DNA from: Eretmocerus hayati
Lineage: Eukaryota; Arthropoda; Insecta; Hymenoptera; Aphelinidae
DNA: 64,000 bases
Direction of reading: 5' to 3'
NCBI GenBank assembly: GCA_029851415.1
Contig: CM056743.1
Coordinates: forward strand, 372,001-436,000
Shown here piece after piece: positions 45,024-57,265 of the stretch. How positions within the stretch are numbered: position 1 is the stretch's first letter; every line of letters starts with the position of its first letter. A program made the position numbers and the translations under genes. The notes below the pieces were generated by a model that saw only the letters and a list, made by a program, of their open reading frames with translations, was not told the DNA's origin and did no database searches.

Positions 45024-46439
45024 GCTCATGCACTCATGTGTGCGGCTCCAGGAGTATTTTCAATCAATAATTTTTGCAATTTCCTTCGAAATGACCTCTT
45101 GACAAAGACGATTTGATGCAATATAACCAGAGATCTAGATATTCCAAGGTAGGAAAAAGCTCGAAGTGTCAGAAGTACCCAAATCCGCAGAGTTCAAGGG
45201 TCAGAAGGATAGGTCGAATCTTGTCATTTGGGTAATCGTGATATCTTACTGATGATCTGAAAAACGAGGAAAATGACTCTGCGTATTGTCGTGAGGAGTG
45301 AGCGCATTCAATTTTTGGGGGCTCGTTTGAATCATTACGAAAATTCACATCAGAACAAAGGAAATGCGACCCCGCGAACCTCACTACAATGTTTCTAGTC
45401 GATTCGGGGTTGTTTCAAAAAATACCTGGAATAGGCCTTTTTGGAACTCCAAAAAATTCTAGCGGGTGTAAAAACTTTTTCTGGAGTCTCAAACTTTGGT
45501 CAAGTATCATTCTAAGTTCCTACTTTCATGAAGAAACTGGCGAAAAGATCTACGAAGGATGTGCGCACTGATCTGCCAAAATATACCGATTTGACCCATA
45601 CATTCAACATTAGGGTGACATGTACTCCCCAAGTATAGATTTCCCTGAAGGATCACGCTAGAATCCTCCTGATCTGGTGTGTACATGACGAAGAACTGTA
45701 CCGGGAAGATTCGGGGGTGCGCGAATTCTAACATTTGAAAGCTGTGCTGGAAAATTCGACCATCCATTCCGTCTCTTCATTGATGATACTCTTGGTTGCA
45801 TTGACGATATTCTATTACATAATTTTGAACAATGGAAATATGACGAACGTGAAAACGATGAAAATATCGAATTTGAGCCACAAGTCGCGTACTCCGTGCA
45901 TCATATCAGTCTTCTTTGAGGGAATAGGTGCATTTTTGAGGTACCTCCGAAATTTCTTGGAAAATTTTCTTGGTCCTTTACACACGAAACAGTAGGATGC
46001 AAGCGTGAGCCCATAGAAGGATTGTAACTCGGGGAATAAGTGTAACCGCAGTCCATTTCGCGACTGAAATCCAGAAAGTCTTCTTATTATAATTTGCAAG
46101 AGATCGGATGTATGGTGTAACCAAGATCAGTATGGAGGAAAAGATTTTCAAAATATGTGCTGCTGCAATCTGGAAGTTGTCCTATGAAAGTAAGAACCAG
46201 GATAGGATAACAGAAAGAAACAAAAACTTCCGACAGCTGTTACTATTACAAATTATCCATGCTAATGGCACGTGAAATGATTGAGAATTTAGCTAAGCTG
46301 GAGTCCCAGGTGTTTCTGATTGAATCCCTAGATTTCCCAGGTTATCTAGATGCTTACCCGAATCCCTGTATTTTCCCTATTCTCCTGGTCGGTAGACGCC
46401 CGGGCTAGTGACTTGCCGACTGAAAAAACCTATTTTCTG
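45024..46439. other. Intergenic, nothing recognised
   Basis: No domain-bearing frame, RNA gene or repeat relationship was recognised. Confidence 0.4.
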
Positions 46440-47190
46440 ACCGTGGGCCACATTTAACGTTGGAAACGACTGTGGATTCTCATTCAGCATCGAATTCTGG
46501 TTGGGTTAGATGCATTCTGAGACTCTCGTAAATTGATTGGAGGCCAATCCATTCAGATGGTCGTTTCGACGCTGAGAAAGTCACATCTCCGCCTGATGTC
46601 AATTTCCTCAACTTCGGCTACCTTCGACAAAAAACATTTGTGGATTCTGATTGAGCATCAAATTTTTGATTGGAAATTATGCTTTTCAACGCCCATGTTA
46701 CTTCGACTCAAGCCCAAGCCAATCAAATGGCTGTTGCAATGCTGGAAAATTTGCTTTCCCAACTGAAAAGTGCAAATTTCTCAGCTTGGGCTATGTTCTG
46801 TGCAGGATAACGGTGTATCCCGATCAAGCACCGAATTTTGGACGGAGGATGATGTATTTCAGCACTCTTGTGGACCTGACTAGTGTTCAAGCCATACGAA
46901 TGGTCGTGTTAACGCTGGAAAAAGTGTTTGGCCGCTTGGAAGTTGCTATTGTCTGAGCTCGGATAACGACTGTGAACTCTGATAGAACTTGACTTTAGGT
47001 GGAGAATGATGCATTGCAACACTCTTGTGAGCTCGACTGAAGCCTAAGCCTTTGGAATGATTCTTTCACCGCTGAAAAAAGGTTTGCTGCCTGGAAACTG
47101 CAATTGTCTGAGCTTTCGCTATTTTCTACGCAAAATAAAGGATGGATTCTGATTCGGCATCCTATTTGGGATGACAAATAATAGCTCACA
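46440..47190. repeat. Degenerate ~170-bp tandem (satellite-like) array
   Basis: A GGATTCTGATTnAGCATC-like start recurs at 46474, 46642, 46815, 46974 and 47144, spacings of 168, 173, 159 and 170. Units share a CTCGACTCAAGCC-like block, an AATGGTCGTTTCAACGCTGG-like block and an AACTGCAATTGTCTGAGC-like block. The copies are strongly diverged and some sub-blocks are missing in the first unit. Confidence 0.7.
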
Positions 47191-47318
47191 GCTACTCACA
47201 ATTCACTTGACACATGCACAAGCTTGATCAGACTGGAAGCAAAAAATTTAGAAGAGGTGGAATTCGGATGAAATTCAGAGAGAATGCTCCAGGTGGGACA
47301 GCACCGCAACATCACCTA

Positions 47319-48420
47319 CAGTACCCACCAAAAATAATGGAACATCGATACTCGCACTAAAACATCGACTGATCAAAAACTATTGATTGTATGGCAATTT
47401 AGGAGAAAGCATCTTGAAGATCGGAAAAAATGCTAACTTTTCATGTACCTCAAAGATTTTTTTCATCTATTCTTCATGCCCAGTATTCACTGTCAAAAAG
47501 TGAAATTTTTCAAGTCGCGTCAATCACCTGCAATTTTCCCGGGCATGAACAAATCGAAAGAAACTCAACGGGATCTTGTAGGGCTTTCCAAAACCTTCAA
47601 TTTCCTTTTTTTAAAAATTCTCTACGATGATTTCAAGCCAAACAATCGCTCTCGGACGACAACGGCAAAAATGCGTGCTACTTGTATGGTTCCAGGAGCG
47701 TTCCGCCTTATTTTAATTCGACCTCGTTCGTGAACACGGAATATGACTTTGAATAAATTTCAAATCATACATTTTCGACGTAAAATCGTCTAAACTTTCA
47801 GAAAATGTGGTTGAAATTGCCCTTAAATGCGCTCCTCAAGAGATACGTTTGATTCAAACACTGTTTTGAGTGAAAAGTCATAATTATATGAAGAAAAACG
47901 ATTGTAGCTCTTCAGGAGTGCATTCGAAGGCAATTTCAACCACAGTCTCTGAAAATTCAGACAATTTTACGTCGATGATGGGATTCTTTGCAATGTTTTC
48001 CAAGTCAAATTTCGTGTTCACAAACGAGCTCGAATCAAAATAAGGCCGAACGCTCTTGGAACCATACAGGTAGCACGCATATTTCGCCGTTATTGTCCGA
48101 GAGCGATTATTGGCTTAAAATCTCCGTAGAGAATTTGGAAAAGGAAGGAAATTGGAGGTCTTGGAAAGCCCCACAAAATCTCTTCAAGTTTTTTCGATCC
48201 GTCCATGCCCGAAAAAATTACAGGGGATTGACCCGAATTGGAAAATTTCACTTTTCGACAGAGAATACTGGGCATGAAAAATACATGAAAAAATCCTTGA
48301 GGTACATGAAAAATTAGCATTTTTTCGGCTCTTCAAAATGCTTTTTACAAAACTGCTGTACAACTAGTAGTTTTTGAGCAGTCGATGTATTAGTCCGAGT
48401 ATCGATGTTCCATCATTTTT
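47319..48420. repeat. Long inverted repeat, ~500-bp arms
   Basis: The left arm starts ATGGAACATCGATACTCG (about 47338) and the right arm ends with CGAGTATCGATGTTCCAT (about 48400-48417). Arms continue through AAAATGCTAA, TGCCCAGTATTC, TCTCGGACGACAA and TTTTACGTCGA near the centre (about 47.87 kb). Arms are roughly 85-90% similar by eye. Confidence 0.8.
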
Positions 48421-49445
48421 TAAACTAATGATGGTATATATATGCTCGTGCGGCAAGTTCAAATTTTGGTATGAATTCTAAGATGTACGGGTGCCACGAG
48501 CTAATGCCTCTATATCCAGTCTTAATACTGGTTCTGCCACATGCACAGTCGAATTTATCCGTTTGATCATGCGCACCTTCGAGCCTCGTTTAAATACGAA
48601 GCATGTTGAAGGATTTTGATGAAAAGTAAATATGATGGAAAAAATGGCAATGATCTTGAAAAAATGATTTCAAACGCGGTTAGCGTTTCTTCTCTCGATA
48701 GTGGCAGACTCTTCAGGGACAGAGTGCACGTACACTATTGACCTCTTCCCGACGCTGATGTAAGTTCCATCGGAGCGCCTTCATATACGAATCGAGGGGA
48801 TTCGCAAGCGCTCGCGAGAAAGGCAGTTTCAAATGGGTTTGCCATATTAATCGTATCATTTTTACACAACTTGAGCTATATGCGTCCCATAGCGTTGAAA
48901 TTCGGAACTAATGATGGTATATATATGCTCGTGCGGCAAATTCAAATTTTGGTATGGATTCTAGGATGTACGGGTTCTTCCATCATATTTACTTTTCATT
49001 AAAATCCTTCGACATGCTTCGTATTTAAACGAGGCTCGAAGGTGCGCATGATCAATCGAATAAATTCGACTGTGCATGTGACAGAACCAGTATTAAGACT
49101 GGATATAGAGGCATTAGCTCGTTGCACCCGTACATCTTAGAATTCATACCAAAATTTGAATTTGCCGCACGAGCATAATATATACCATCATTAGTTTCAA
49201 ATTTCAACGCTATGGGACGCATATAGCTCAAGCTGTGTAAAAATGACACGATTAATATGGTAAACCCATTTGAAACTGCCTTTCCCGCGAGCGATTGCGA
49301 AACCCTTCGATTCGTAAATAGAGGCGCTCCGATGAAACTTACATCAGCTTCGGGCAGAGCTCGATAGTGCGCGTGTACTCTGCCTCTGAAAAGTCTGCCA
49401 CTATCGAGAGACGAAACGCTAACCGCGTTCAAAATCATTTTTTAT
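48421..49445. repeat. Second long inverted repeat with internal direct repeat
   Basis: ACTAATGATGGTATATATAT at about 48424 is repeated directly at about 48907 and inverted at about 49175-49195. The left arm ends in GATTTCAAACGCGGTTAGCG (48667 onward), mirrored at about 49412-49435. The unit CATCAAAATCCTTC... GAGGCTCGAAGGTGCGCATGA occurs inverted and direct, and again at 51450. Confidence 0.75.
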
Positions 49446-50988
49446 TCGCTTTTATTGAACTCGACCGCGGCCGCGCCACCGAATTCTTCGTGTGAGTGTG
49501 TCACTGACGTGGAATTGCGTGGTATCCCGTGTATTCGTGTGGGTTTCCGAGCTCTGCGCGATTCAATATTTGTGTAAATGCAAATAGGTTTGTGCGCAGC
49601 GTCGGACCTCTCTCTCTCTTCCTCATTCCATTATTATGTAGAGGTTTATTTAAGCGATCAGCAAGGGCAAGAGCCTCGCTTTAGAATATCACAGCAGCCG
49701 ACGCAACTCGTCGATTCTTCGCAAACCCTACAAATTTTACTCTTTCTAGTTTTGATTAATCAAAACATAATGATTATCAACAAATAGAAATGAGATGCCT
49801 ATCCAATAACAAGTATAACAACTGCCTGTAGGACCCATATAACCTCCTCGAAGTGCTGCCACTGCCACGCGATGCTGTCCTGTCAAGCCTAAACTACTGC
49901 TGGCTGTGTTGCTGCTTTTTATTTAGTGCTGTTATTGTGATGATTTGATGTTTCTCAGTTTTCAGCAGTTTTCAGAGTGCGGTCGATCTCGCCTAGCTAT
50001 TGAATTCTTACAAGTTTTCTGCATGCGGCCTTGCTATACCATGGTCTTATCAAAAGTTTCTCTCCACCACGTGTGACCAATAAGGTTGTGATTAGTGTTA
50101 GCAGATGAAAAATAATAGGTACCTCTAAGAGTTGAATGGTTTCATCTTTTTGCAAGCTCAGAGAGGAAGTTGAGGCCTCAGTGTGCAATCAAGTGTTGTG
50201 GTGTATGTACAGTAAGCGCGCTGAGCCAAAGTCCTGGTCTTCAAATCATGAAGCACAATCAAGGTGATGAATGATATTTCATGAGACACTGTGTGCTTCT
50301 TGATTTGTCATTGAATTCAGACTTTCTCCTCACTCTTAGTATCGTATGCTTCAAGAATCTTCAGATGAATGACGGAATGGACTACATTCAAAAGTAAAAT
50401 AGTCACAGTGGCTCTACGCGTTATGAACTTGTTTATTTGAACCATTGAGGATGCTTCCTGTCACTTCTTGATGCATCACAGAGATTCAACAGTCTCTTTC
50501 GGTTGAATTTTCATGGGCCCAGCCGTTAAAGTGTAGCATACCATGTCATATTGGGCTCGAGACTCATTCCATTTCTAATAAATTTCACTCTACTGAATTA
50601 GGAATATGATCATCCATGTTCGAGCTTTGGCATGTGATGTATCATATGATCTTAACGGATGGAGATGTCCTGATGATAAATTAATATATCGTTGGCAGTC
50701 TTCATATTCTAGTAATAAGGGTAACACAGCCTCTTAAATGTGATTTGACTGTAGGTTGTGAATTAATTCAGCATTATCGGTATGCTCAACATGAGATGAG
50801 AAATTATTTCTGGTAAACCATAGCTGACTCATTTATTCCACTTTTTATCAATTTGCACTCTGAAGCGCTTAAGAAAAAATGAATACCCAAGGAATCTTAA
50901 GAATAATATCTCAACATTCTGGCTGATATTAATATCCTTCATTCATGTTCTATATTCCAAGCGATTAGAATAAAACTAAAATTGAGAA
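49446..50988. other. Internal spacer of composite element, no gene seen
   Basis: About 1.5 kb without recognisable coding potential or repeats. The first 100 bases are GC-richer (CGCGGCCGCGCC near 49466). Confidence 0.4.
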
Positions 50989-51406
50989 AATAAAATAATT
51001 TAAAAAAACATTTTAAAAATTCGCTTTTATGTGAACCGTTAAGCATAATTGCATGTCAAAATTTGAAGAAAATGAAAACAGTTATCTATGTTTCTGTCAT
51101 AAACAAAGAGTAAGTCAGTTGACGTCCAGCTTCACGAATTCCATAATTTCAAGATATCAAAATGGTAAAAGCGTGGGTTGTAAACTTGACACATCAAGAG
51201 TAGTTTTCACCAATCAACCCACGTTTTTACCATTTTGATATCTTGAAATTATGGAATTCGTGAAGCTGGACGTCAACTGACTTACTCTTTGTTTATGACA
51301 GAAACATAGATAACTGTTTTCATTTTCTTCAAATTTTGACATGCAATTATGCTTAACGGTTCACATAAAAGCGAATTTTTAAAATGTTTTTTTAAATTAT
51401 TTTATT
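50989..51406. repeat. Near-perfect hairpin, 192-bp arms, 34-bp loop
   Basis: Left arm 50989-51180 and right arm 51215-51406 are complementary with one mismatch that I can find (AAAGCGTGGG versus AAAACGTGGG). The loop is 51181-51214. The structure is far better preserved than the surrounding foldbacks, so it is younger or maintained. It may be a MITE with no clear target duplication, or a hairpin-RNA source. Confidence 0.9.
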
Positions 51407-51632
51407 CAAGATCATTGCCATTTTTCCCATCATGACTTACTTCCCATCAAAATCCTTCGACATGCTTCGTATTTAAACGAGGCTCGAAGGTGCGCATGAT
51501 CAATCGAATAAATTCGACTGTGCATGTGACAGAATCAGTATCAAGACTGAATATAGAGGCATTAGCTCGTTGCAACCGTACATCTTAGAATTCATACCAA
51601 AAAAAGTTCCATCATTTTTGGTGGGTACTGTA

Positions 51633-52849
51633 GGTCCCTGAGGAATATTTCCCGTCAGTATTCCACCAAATGATCAGGTTGTGGGGGTTGGTTTGGAGGA
51701 TTGGAGAAACTTGGGAAGTAACGGATGATCTAATGTATAGGCTAGATTGTGACAGCCTGAAAAGGATTACAAACGTACCTGGTGATTCTGCTTAGTCGTT
51801 GTATCTCCTTTAAAGAATACATTCCTCACGATGTCATCCCTCCGTTCTGTGGAAGTAAAAAATAATGACAATTTCATTGGCATTATCATCTGAATCTTTA
51901 TGTTCGGATTGCATTACTTATAGCTTTAAAATACGATCCGATTCGTCAATAATGTCATGATAGGAGACAAATATCACTTGTGGCTGGTTGAAGTGTAGGG
52001 AAGCACGTGGAAAACGTAGCTTGTAAAGCGACGAAGTTCTCAACCTCTACTACGGATGGGTAGTGAATCCTAGTTACTTATCCCCTCTTGAGTGATACGA
52101 AATTGAATGTTTCGACATATCACATTCAGGTAAAATATCCTACTGGAACAATATCTAGCACACTGGAATTTGGACAACTCAAAGCGCTATATCACTCAAA
52201 GCTCATGTCGGATTGTAGAGATAGTACTCTGTGAGTCAAATATTCATGTGCTTTGGACGACTCGAAGTTCATTGCTGTATCAGTCGAGTCGAAGCTCATC
52301 AGTAGAATGAATGCAGAACCGCTGAAAAATATGGGAAATCTGCAAGTACTTCATCGACTATCATGAAGGATGCGGAGAAGATCTTGGAACGTTTTTCGTC
52401 GGATGACCGCCCAAGGAAGATAAAACAGAAACCTGACCATCCGGAAGCCGACGAAGCAGTTAAAAGATGATTTGAACAATGTCGTAATCAGAGCATCAGC
52501 AATTCAGGGCCAATCATGTGTTAGAAAGCGCTAGACTTCACACTGAAGGTAGGCCATGATAATTCTCAGGCCCGCACTGGTTGGCTGCAAGGTATGGAAA
52601 CTAGGAATAACGTTGTTCTTCGTTAAATCTCTGGAGAAAGTGGTGCAGTCGACCCTACTGTGTACGATGATGGAAGAGATTTGAAATCGATCACGACTGG
52701 ATATAAACCTGAAGACATGAAATTCATTGAATTATGGTAATCTATCAATTTGTATAGATTTTGCCGTGAACTGTTCATCGAGTTTGAGTTCGCTTATGTG
52801 GTTTATTTCCACGTGGCCGGCTGATCCAACACAGAACTCGAGGTGGAAC
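51633..52849. other. Intergenic, nothing recognised
   Basis: No gene or repeat family recognised. Inverted ATCGATC-type words around 52855-52910 (GATCGATCGATC, CATCGATCTGCC) lead into the palindrome that follows. Confidence 0.4.
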
Positions 52850-54600
52850 GATATAGATCGATCGATCTACCTATCCATACATCGATCTGCCTCGTAGCAG
52901 ATTGATATATGGAAGATGAAAATATATTTATTCGATCTTTGCGAGTTCAAGTTAGCTGATATTGCTGAACTTTTAGGCATCAATCGAAAATTGATTTCAC
53001 TCCTCTCTCGATTGACGCACCTTGATAGCCTCTACATGGTTGCGAGGATGCATCTGAAGAATTTTGATGGAATGGAATGGAAACTAAAAACGAGAAACTT
53101 TATGAAAAATTTTCATTCTACGCTGATCTCCGCGTGTTCTACCCTTCTCGCATTGCTTGGGCTTTCAAAAGTGGTGGAAGAGTAATGAGGGTTCACCACT
53201 CACACACGGCTCAAGTGGCCGAGTGTTCGATGGTTAGAACGTCCTCACATACGAAAATTCATCTTCGTTAAGTGCTTGCAAGAGAGGTTATTCTAACTCG
53301 CTATCTCCATTTGATTCTTCAACATTTTCACTTTGGCAGCTCTTCGGCCTTCTGCCGGAGATATATGTAATTGATTTTTAACACTCGATTGAAATGATCG
53401 GATATCGTATTTATCAATTGCGGGAGTTCCAAATTATGGGGATATATTTGATCGGTCTTTGCGAGTTAAAGTCAGCTGGTTTTGCTCAACTTCTAGGCAT
53501 GAATCGAACATGGATCTTACTCCACTCTTGATTGCTGCACCTTTATAGCCTCGTATGGTTGCGAAGATGCATTTGGAGGATTTTGATGGAATGGAATGGA
53601 CAGTAAACATGAGGAACTTCATGAGAAATTTCGATCCTACGCTGATATTATGCGGGTTCCTATACCTTATGCTCAACGGAGATGAACTTCCGTATATAAG
53701 GACCTTCTAACGATCGAACACTCGGCCATTTGAGCCGCGTGTCAGTCGTAAACTCTCATTGCTCTTTCACCACTTTGAAAAGCCCGAGCAATGGAAAAAA
53801 AGCGAGACACGCATAATAGGAGTGTGGATTCAAAATTCCCCATGAAGTTTCACATCCTTACTTTTCATTCAATTCCATCAAAATCCTTCAGATGCATCTT
53901 CGCAACCAAACGAGGCTCTAAAGGTGCAGCGATCAAGAGTGGAGTAAAATCCATCCTCGATTGATGCCAAGAAGTTCAGCAATACTAGCTGACTCTAACT
54001 CGCAAAGATCGATCAAATATATCTCCGTAATTTGAAACTCCCGCGAGTGATAAATACGATTCCCGATCATATCAATCGAGTGTTGGAAATTAATCACATA
54101 TATCTCTGGTAGAAGGCCGAAGAGCTGCCGAAGTGATAATAATGAGAAATCAAATGGAAATAGCGGGTTAAAATGGCCTTTCTCGCAAGCGATCAACAGA
54201 GATAAACTCTCGTATGTAAGGACGTTCTAACCATCGAACACTCGGCCACTTGAGCCACCTGTGAGTGGTGATTTCTCATTGCTCTTCCACCACTTTTGAA
54301 AGCCTAAGCAATGCGAGAAGGGTAGAATACGCGGAGATCAGCGTAGAATGAAAATTTTTCATAAAGTTTCCCATTTTTAGTTTCCATTACATTCCATCAA
54401 AATTCTCCAGATGCAGCCTCGCAACCATGTAGAGGCTATCAAGGTGCATCAATCGAGAGAATATCAGCTGACTTCAACTCACAAAGACCGATCAAATATA
54501 TCTCCATCATTCGAAACTCCCGCGAGTGATAAATACGATGTCCGATCCTATCGATCGAGTGTCAAAAATTAATTAGATATATTCATAAAATCTGGTGAGC
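52850..54600. repeat. Large palindrome of family B units with tRNA-Ser-like boxes
   Basis: Two related ~370-base units in plus orientation (about 52900-53270, 53330-53700) are followed by two in minus orientation (about 53700-54130, 54150-54560), with the centre near 53.71 kb. Landmarks are TTTTGATGGAATGGAATGG, ATTCTACGCTGAT, TTGCTTGGGCTTTCAAAAG and a block AAGTGGCCGAGTGTTCGATG / GGTTAGAACGTCCTCACATA (53211-53250) that recurs inverted near 54215-54260 and 53700-53735. The block resembles the A-box half of tRNA-Ser (TGGCCGAGTGGTTAAGGCGT) with a 5-base insertion. No intact tRNA is present. Confidence 0.7.
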
Positions 54601-54772
54601 AGCTCATCAGACCGTGAGCCCTCGTGCGCTCGGCGTACATCGGCCCATGGCTCATTTTCCCCGAACCCACTGAGTCTCGGTAGATCAGCGCTGAATGCTT
54701 ATGAGCAAATACGCGAGATACGGTGATCCGTGCGTTACGCTCTTTGTGCACCGATTTTTCGCATCAATGGTA

Positions 54773-54910
54773 CAGTAAGACCCGCTCAAAATGATCCCGC
54801 TTAATGTCATCAACCGCTTAATGTTATCAAAGTTGCTGGTCCCGGTTTGCTTGTATAAATTGATGCTAATTCTCTCGGCTGATGTGATCAGGATCCCGGA
54901 TAATGTTATC
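54773..54910 (+). repeat. pogo/Tigger-like terminal sequence (single end)
   Basis: TA at 54771-54772 is followed by CAGTAAGACCCGCTCAAAAT and repeated CCGCTTAATGT(T/C)ATCA words (54800-54840), the style of pogo/Tigger ends. The matching right end was not found, so this is a fragment or a misidentification. Confidence 0.4.
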
Positions 54911-55099
54911 ATGCAATCGAAATGTAGGGACATACAGCTGCGTGTTGATGTTGATCAAGGAGCACTACTACCATACGAAATATATATTCGACGTCGTCAT
55001 TTATGAAATCAACATCGATCGCCAGTTGCGTGTGAGACTCATACATCACTTGTTCACTCAAAATGAGCAAACGGCACGACTTGAGTTTGGCTGAAGAAT

Positions 55100-55367
55100 C
55101 AAAATTGTTATCGAAATATGATCTTTTACCGGATGATACATGCTCGAGGTGGTGGAGAGTGTGCGTACTGTTCGCGATCCACAAGAAGACTGACTGAACC
55201 GGAGCAGAGCGGGAGGCCTATAGCCGAGCGGCTGAATGTCTATATATATATACTGCAGTCGGTTCTACTGCCGGTTGAGCATCTAATGCCACTTGACGGC
55301 TTAGCTAATGTGTGCGTGAATGTATGTGTGCTGTCGCGGACATTGTTTGATCGGTGCTACATTAACA
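55100..55367 (-). repeat. Probable 3' LTR of BEL/Pao element 2
   Basis: On the minus strand TGTTAATGTAGCACC starts at 55367 directly after a purine tract (CGAGGTGGGAGGA, 55368-55380) nearly identical to that of the first BEL element. A TATATATATATAG TATA-like stretch lies at 55240-55254. The far boundary is a guess because no partner LTR is in the window. Confidence 0.45.
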
Positions 55368-55570
55368 TCCTCCCACCTCGAGAAAAAAAAAGAATAGATT
55401 TCATTGAAATGAACAAAGGCGTCCACAAAAGTGTGGAAAATTGAGAGTTCACTTGTATTGAAAAATATAGAGTCACTATTCAATTTCATCTGGAGAAAAT
55501 AATCCAAACTGTTCACTGATTTCAAGAAAAAAAACGAAAAATTTATAGATTCTAAGCAACACTGCACAGA

Positions 55571-57265
55571 TCACTCTTCATCTTCACTTTGTGGGCGAAA
55601 TAATTTCACCAACTTCACAATCGGTCGATCCAGGATGGTGGTAGCTGTGCGCACCTACACTGCTCGAACAATCCCATCTTTTCCAGGGAGCGTCTTGATT
55701 ATTCGGCCCAGTGGCCATCTGGATGGTGGCGTTATTTCGTTTCTCACTAAAACCAGGTCATCTTTAGCAAAGTTAGGTTGTACTGAGGTCCACTTATTTC
55801 GTTTATGGAGCGTATGGAGATACTGGTGCGACCAACGTTCCCAAAGTCGTTGGACCATTTGTGTGATGATTTTCCAGCGTCGTAGAGGTGACACTCTGTC
55901 ATTGGTAACTCTGTCCTTGACTATTAGTAGGGATGGCTCGCCTATCAGAAAATGGGCAGGTGTGAGAGCCTCTAGATCAGAAGGGTCATTGCTGAGGAGC
56001 ATGAGAGGCCGAGAATTGAGGCATGCCTCCACTTGATTAAGGACTGTTGTGAATTCCTCAAAGGTGAATATTGTTCCTCCCACTGCCCTCTTTAGGTGAT
56101 GTTTCACTGCCTTAACCCCCGCTTCCCAAATTCCTCCAAAATGTGGGGCGGATGGTGGATTAAGACGCCACTTTGTCCCCAAATTGCTAAGAGATTGGGA
56201 AATGAAATTGGAGTAGGGTGAATTTTTGGTGAACATTTTCCTAAGTTCGGCATCTGCTGCTACCAAATTCTGACCTTGATCACTTATGAGAAGCTCACAA
56301 GGTCCTCGTCTTGCCGTGAATCTGTCGAACGCGGCTAGATACGATGCTGTAGTGTAATCGGAGACAGCTTCAAGGTGAATTGCTTTTGTGCAAAAACAAA
56401 TGAAAATAATGAAATAACCCTTGTAGGAAATTTGACCGCGAATGCGTGAAGCTAGCAACTTAAATGGACCTGCGTAATCTCCATCTGATTTCTTAAATAG
56501 ACGCTTAGGCAGTACCCGTTCTTGAGGTAGAGCTGCCATCATTTGATACTGCGGAGTAGCTCTGTATCTTTGACAACTGGTGCAATTATCAATAATAACT
56601 TTCACTGCACTTTTCCCTCGAATAATCCAGAACATTTGTCTGCTAGTAGAAAGAGTCAGTTGAGTACCACCGTGCAACGTGATGTGATGAAAATATCGAA
56701 TCAAGAGCTCCGTCAGAGTAGGTTTTGTAGGTAAGATAACGGGAAATTTCTCATCGTCACATAGATCTGAATTTTTGATTCTGTTACCTGCTCTCAACAA
56801 ATCGTCCTTTAGCACGGAGTTCAAGGATTTCAAGGCATTTGCTTTAGGTAGAATTTTACCTTCTTGCAGCATTTTATATTCAAATAGAAAATAAGCTAAC
56901 TGAGTAAGATAGCTCATGACAAGTTTAGCGTGGCAAATTTCACTGCTGTCTATGAGCTGATCTGAATGAACAGGAAACTTGCTAATAACGCATGAGACTT
57001 TGTCTTTGAGAGACGTTCTATTCACGATTCTTGAAATAAATCTCATAATATATACAGTGATTCTAATCAGTTTGGTGAAAGAAGAGTACCGATTCATCAG
57101 ATCCCAAATTTGAATCTTCGGAGTCTCTGAAGTTATGGTATTCACAGATACTTGAATGTTTTCATTAGTCGACTTCTCTGGATTGGTGGAAAAATTCAAA
57201 TCGACATAACCTGTTGGACTCCAATCGCGATTGTGTTCTCGCAAGTCGGGGGCCCCTCCCACCAC
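55571..57265 (-). pseudogene. pol: BEL/Pao integrase (element 2)
   Basis: The frame holds an HHCC finger (FHHITLHGGTQ, CTSCQRYRA) and a DDE core: D in SDGDYAGPF, D in ISDQGQNL, E in GGIWEAGVKAVKHHL. All three catalytic residues are present. The frame enters by a frameshift in a GGGGCCCCC run near 57250 and meets an in-frame TAG at 55655-55657; homologous sequence (TILDRPIVKLVKLF) continues to TGA at 55571-55573. Confidence 0.85.

Larger units (their letters stand above)
47319..51630. mobile_element. 4.3-kb composite foldback with Tc1/mariner-like ends
   Basis: The left end reads CAGTACCCACCAAAAATAAT and the right end is its complement with one change. Both are flanked by TA (47317-47318, 51631-51632), as for Tc1/mariner insertions. 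The inside holds three separate inverted-repeat structures (47319-48420, 48421-49445, 50989-51406) and no transposase frame. Arms of the first two are related to the sequence just inside the right end (51418-51600). Confidence 0.7.

Noticed and set aside
53205..53270. Functional tRNA-Ser gene
   Set aside because: A 5-base insertion interrupts the A-box region, no proper B box or acceptor stem follows, and it is repeated inside a palindrome.
55635..56036. Plus-strand frame opposite the BEL 2 integrase
   Set aside because: It is the antisense shadow of a clear integrase coding region.
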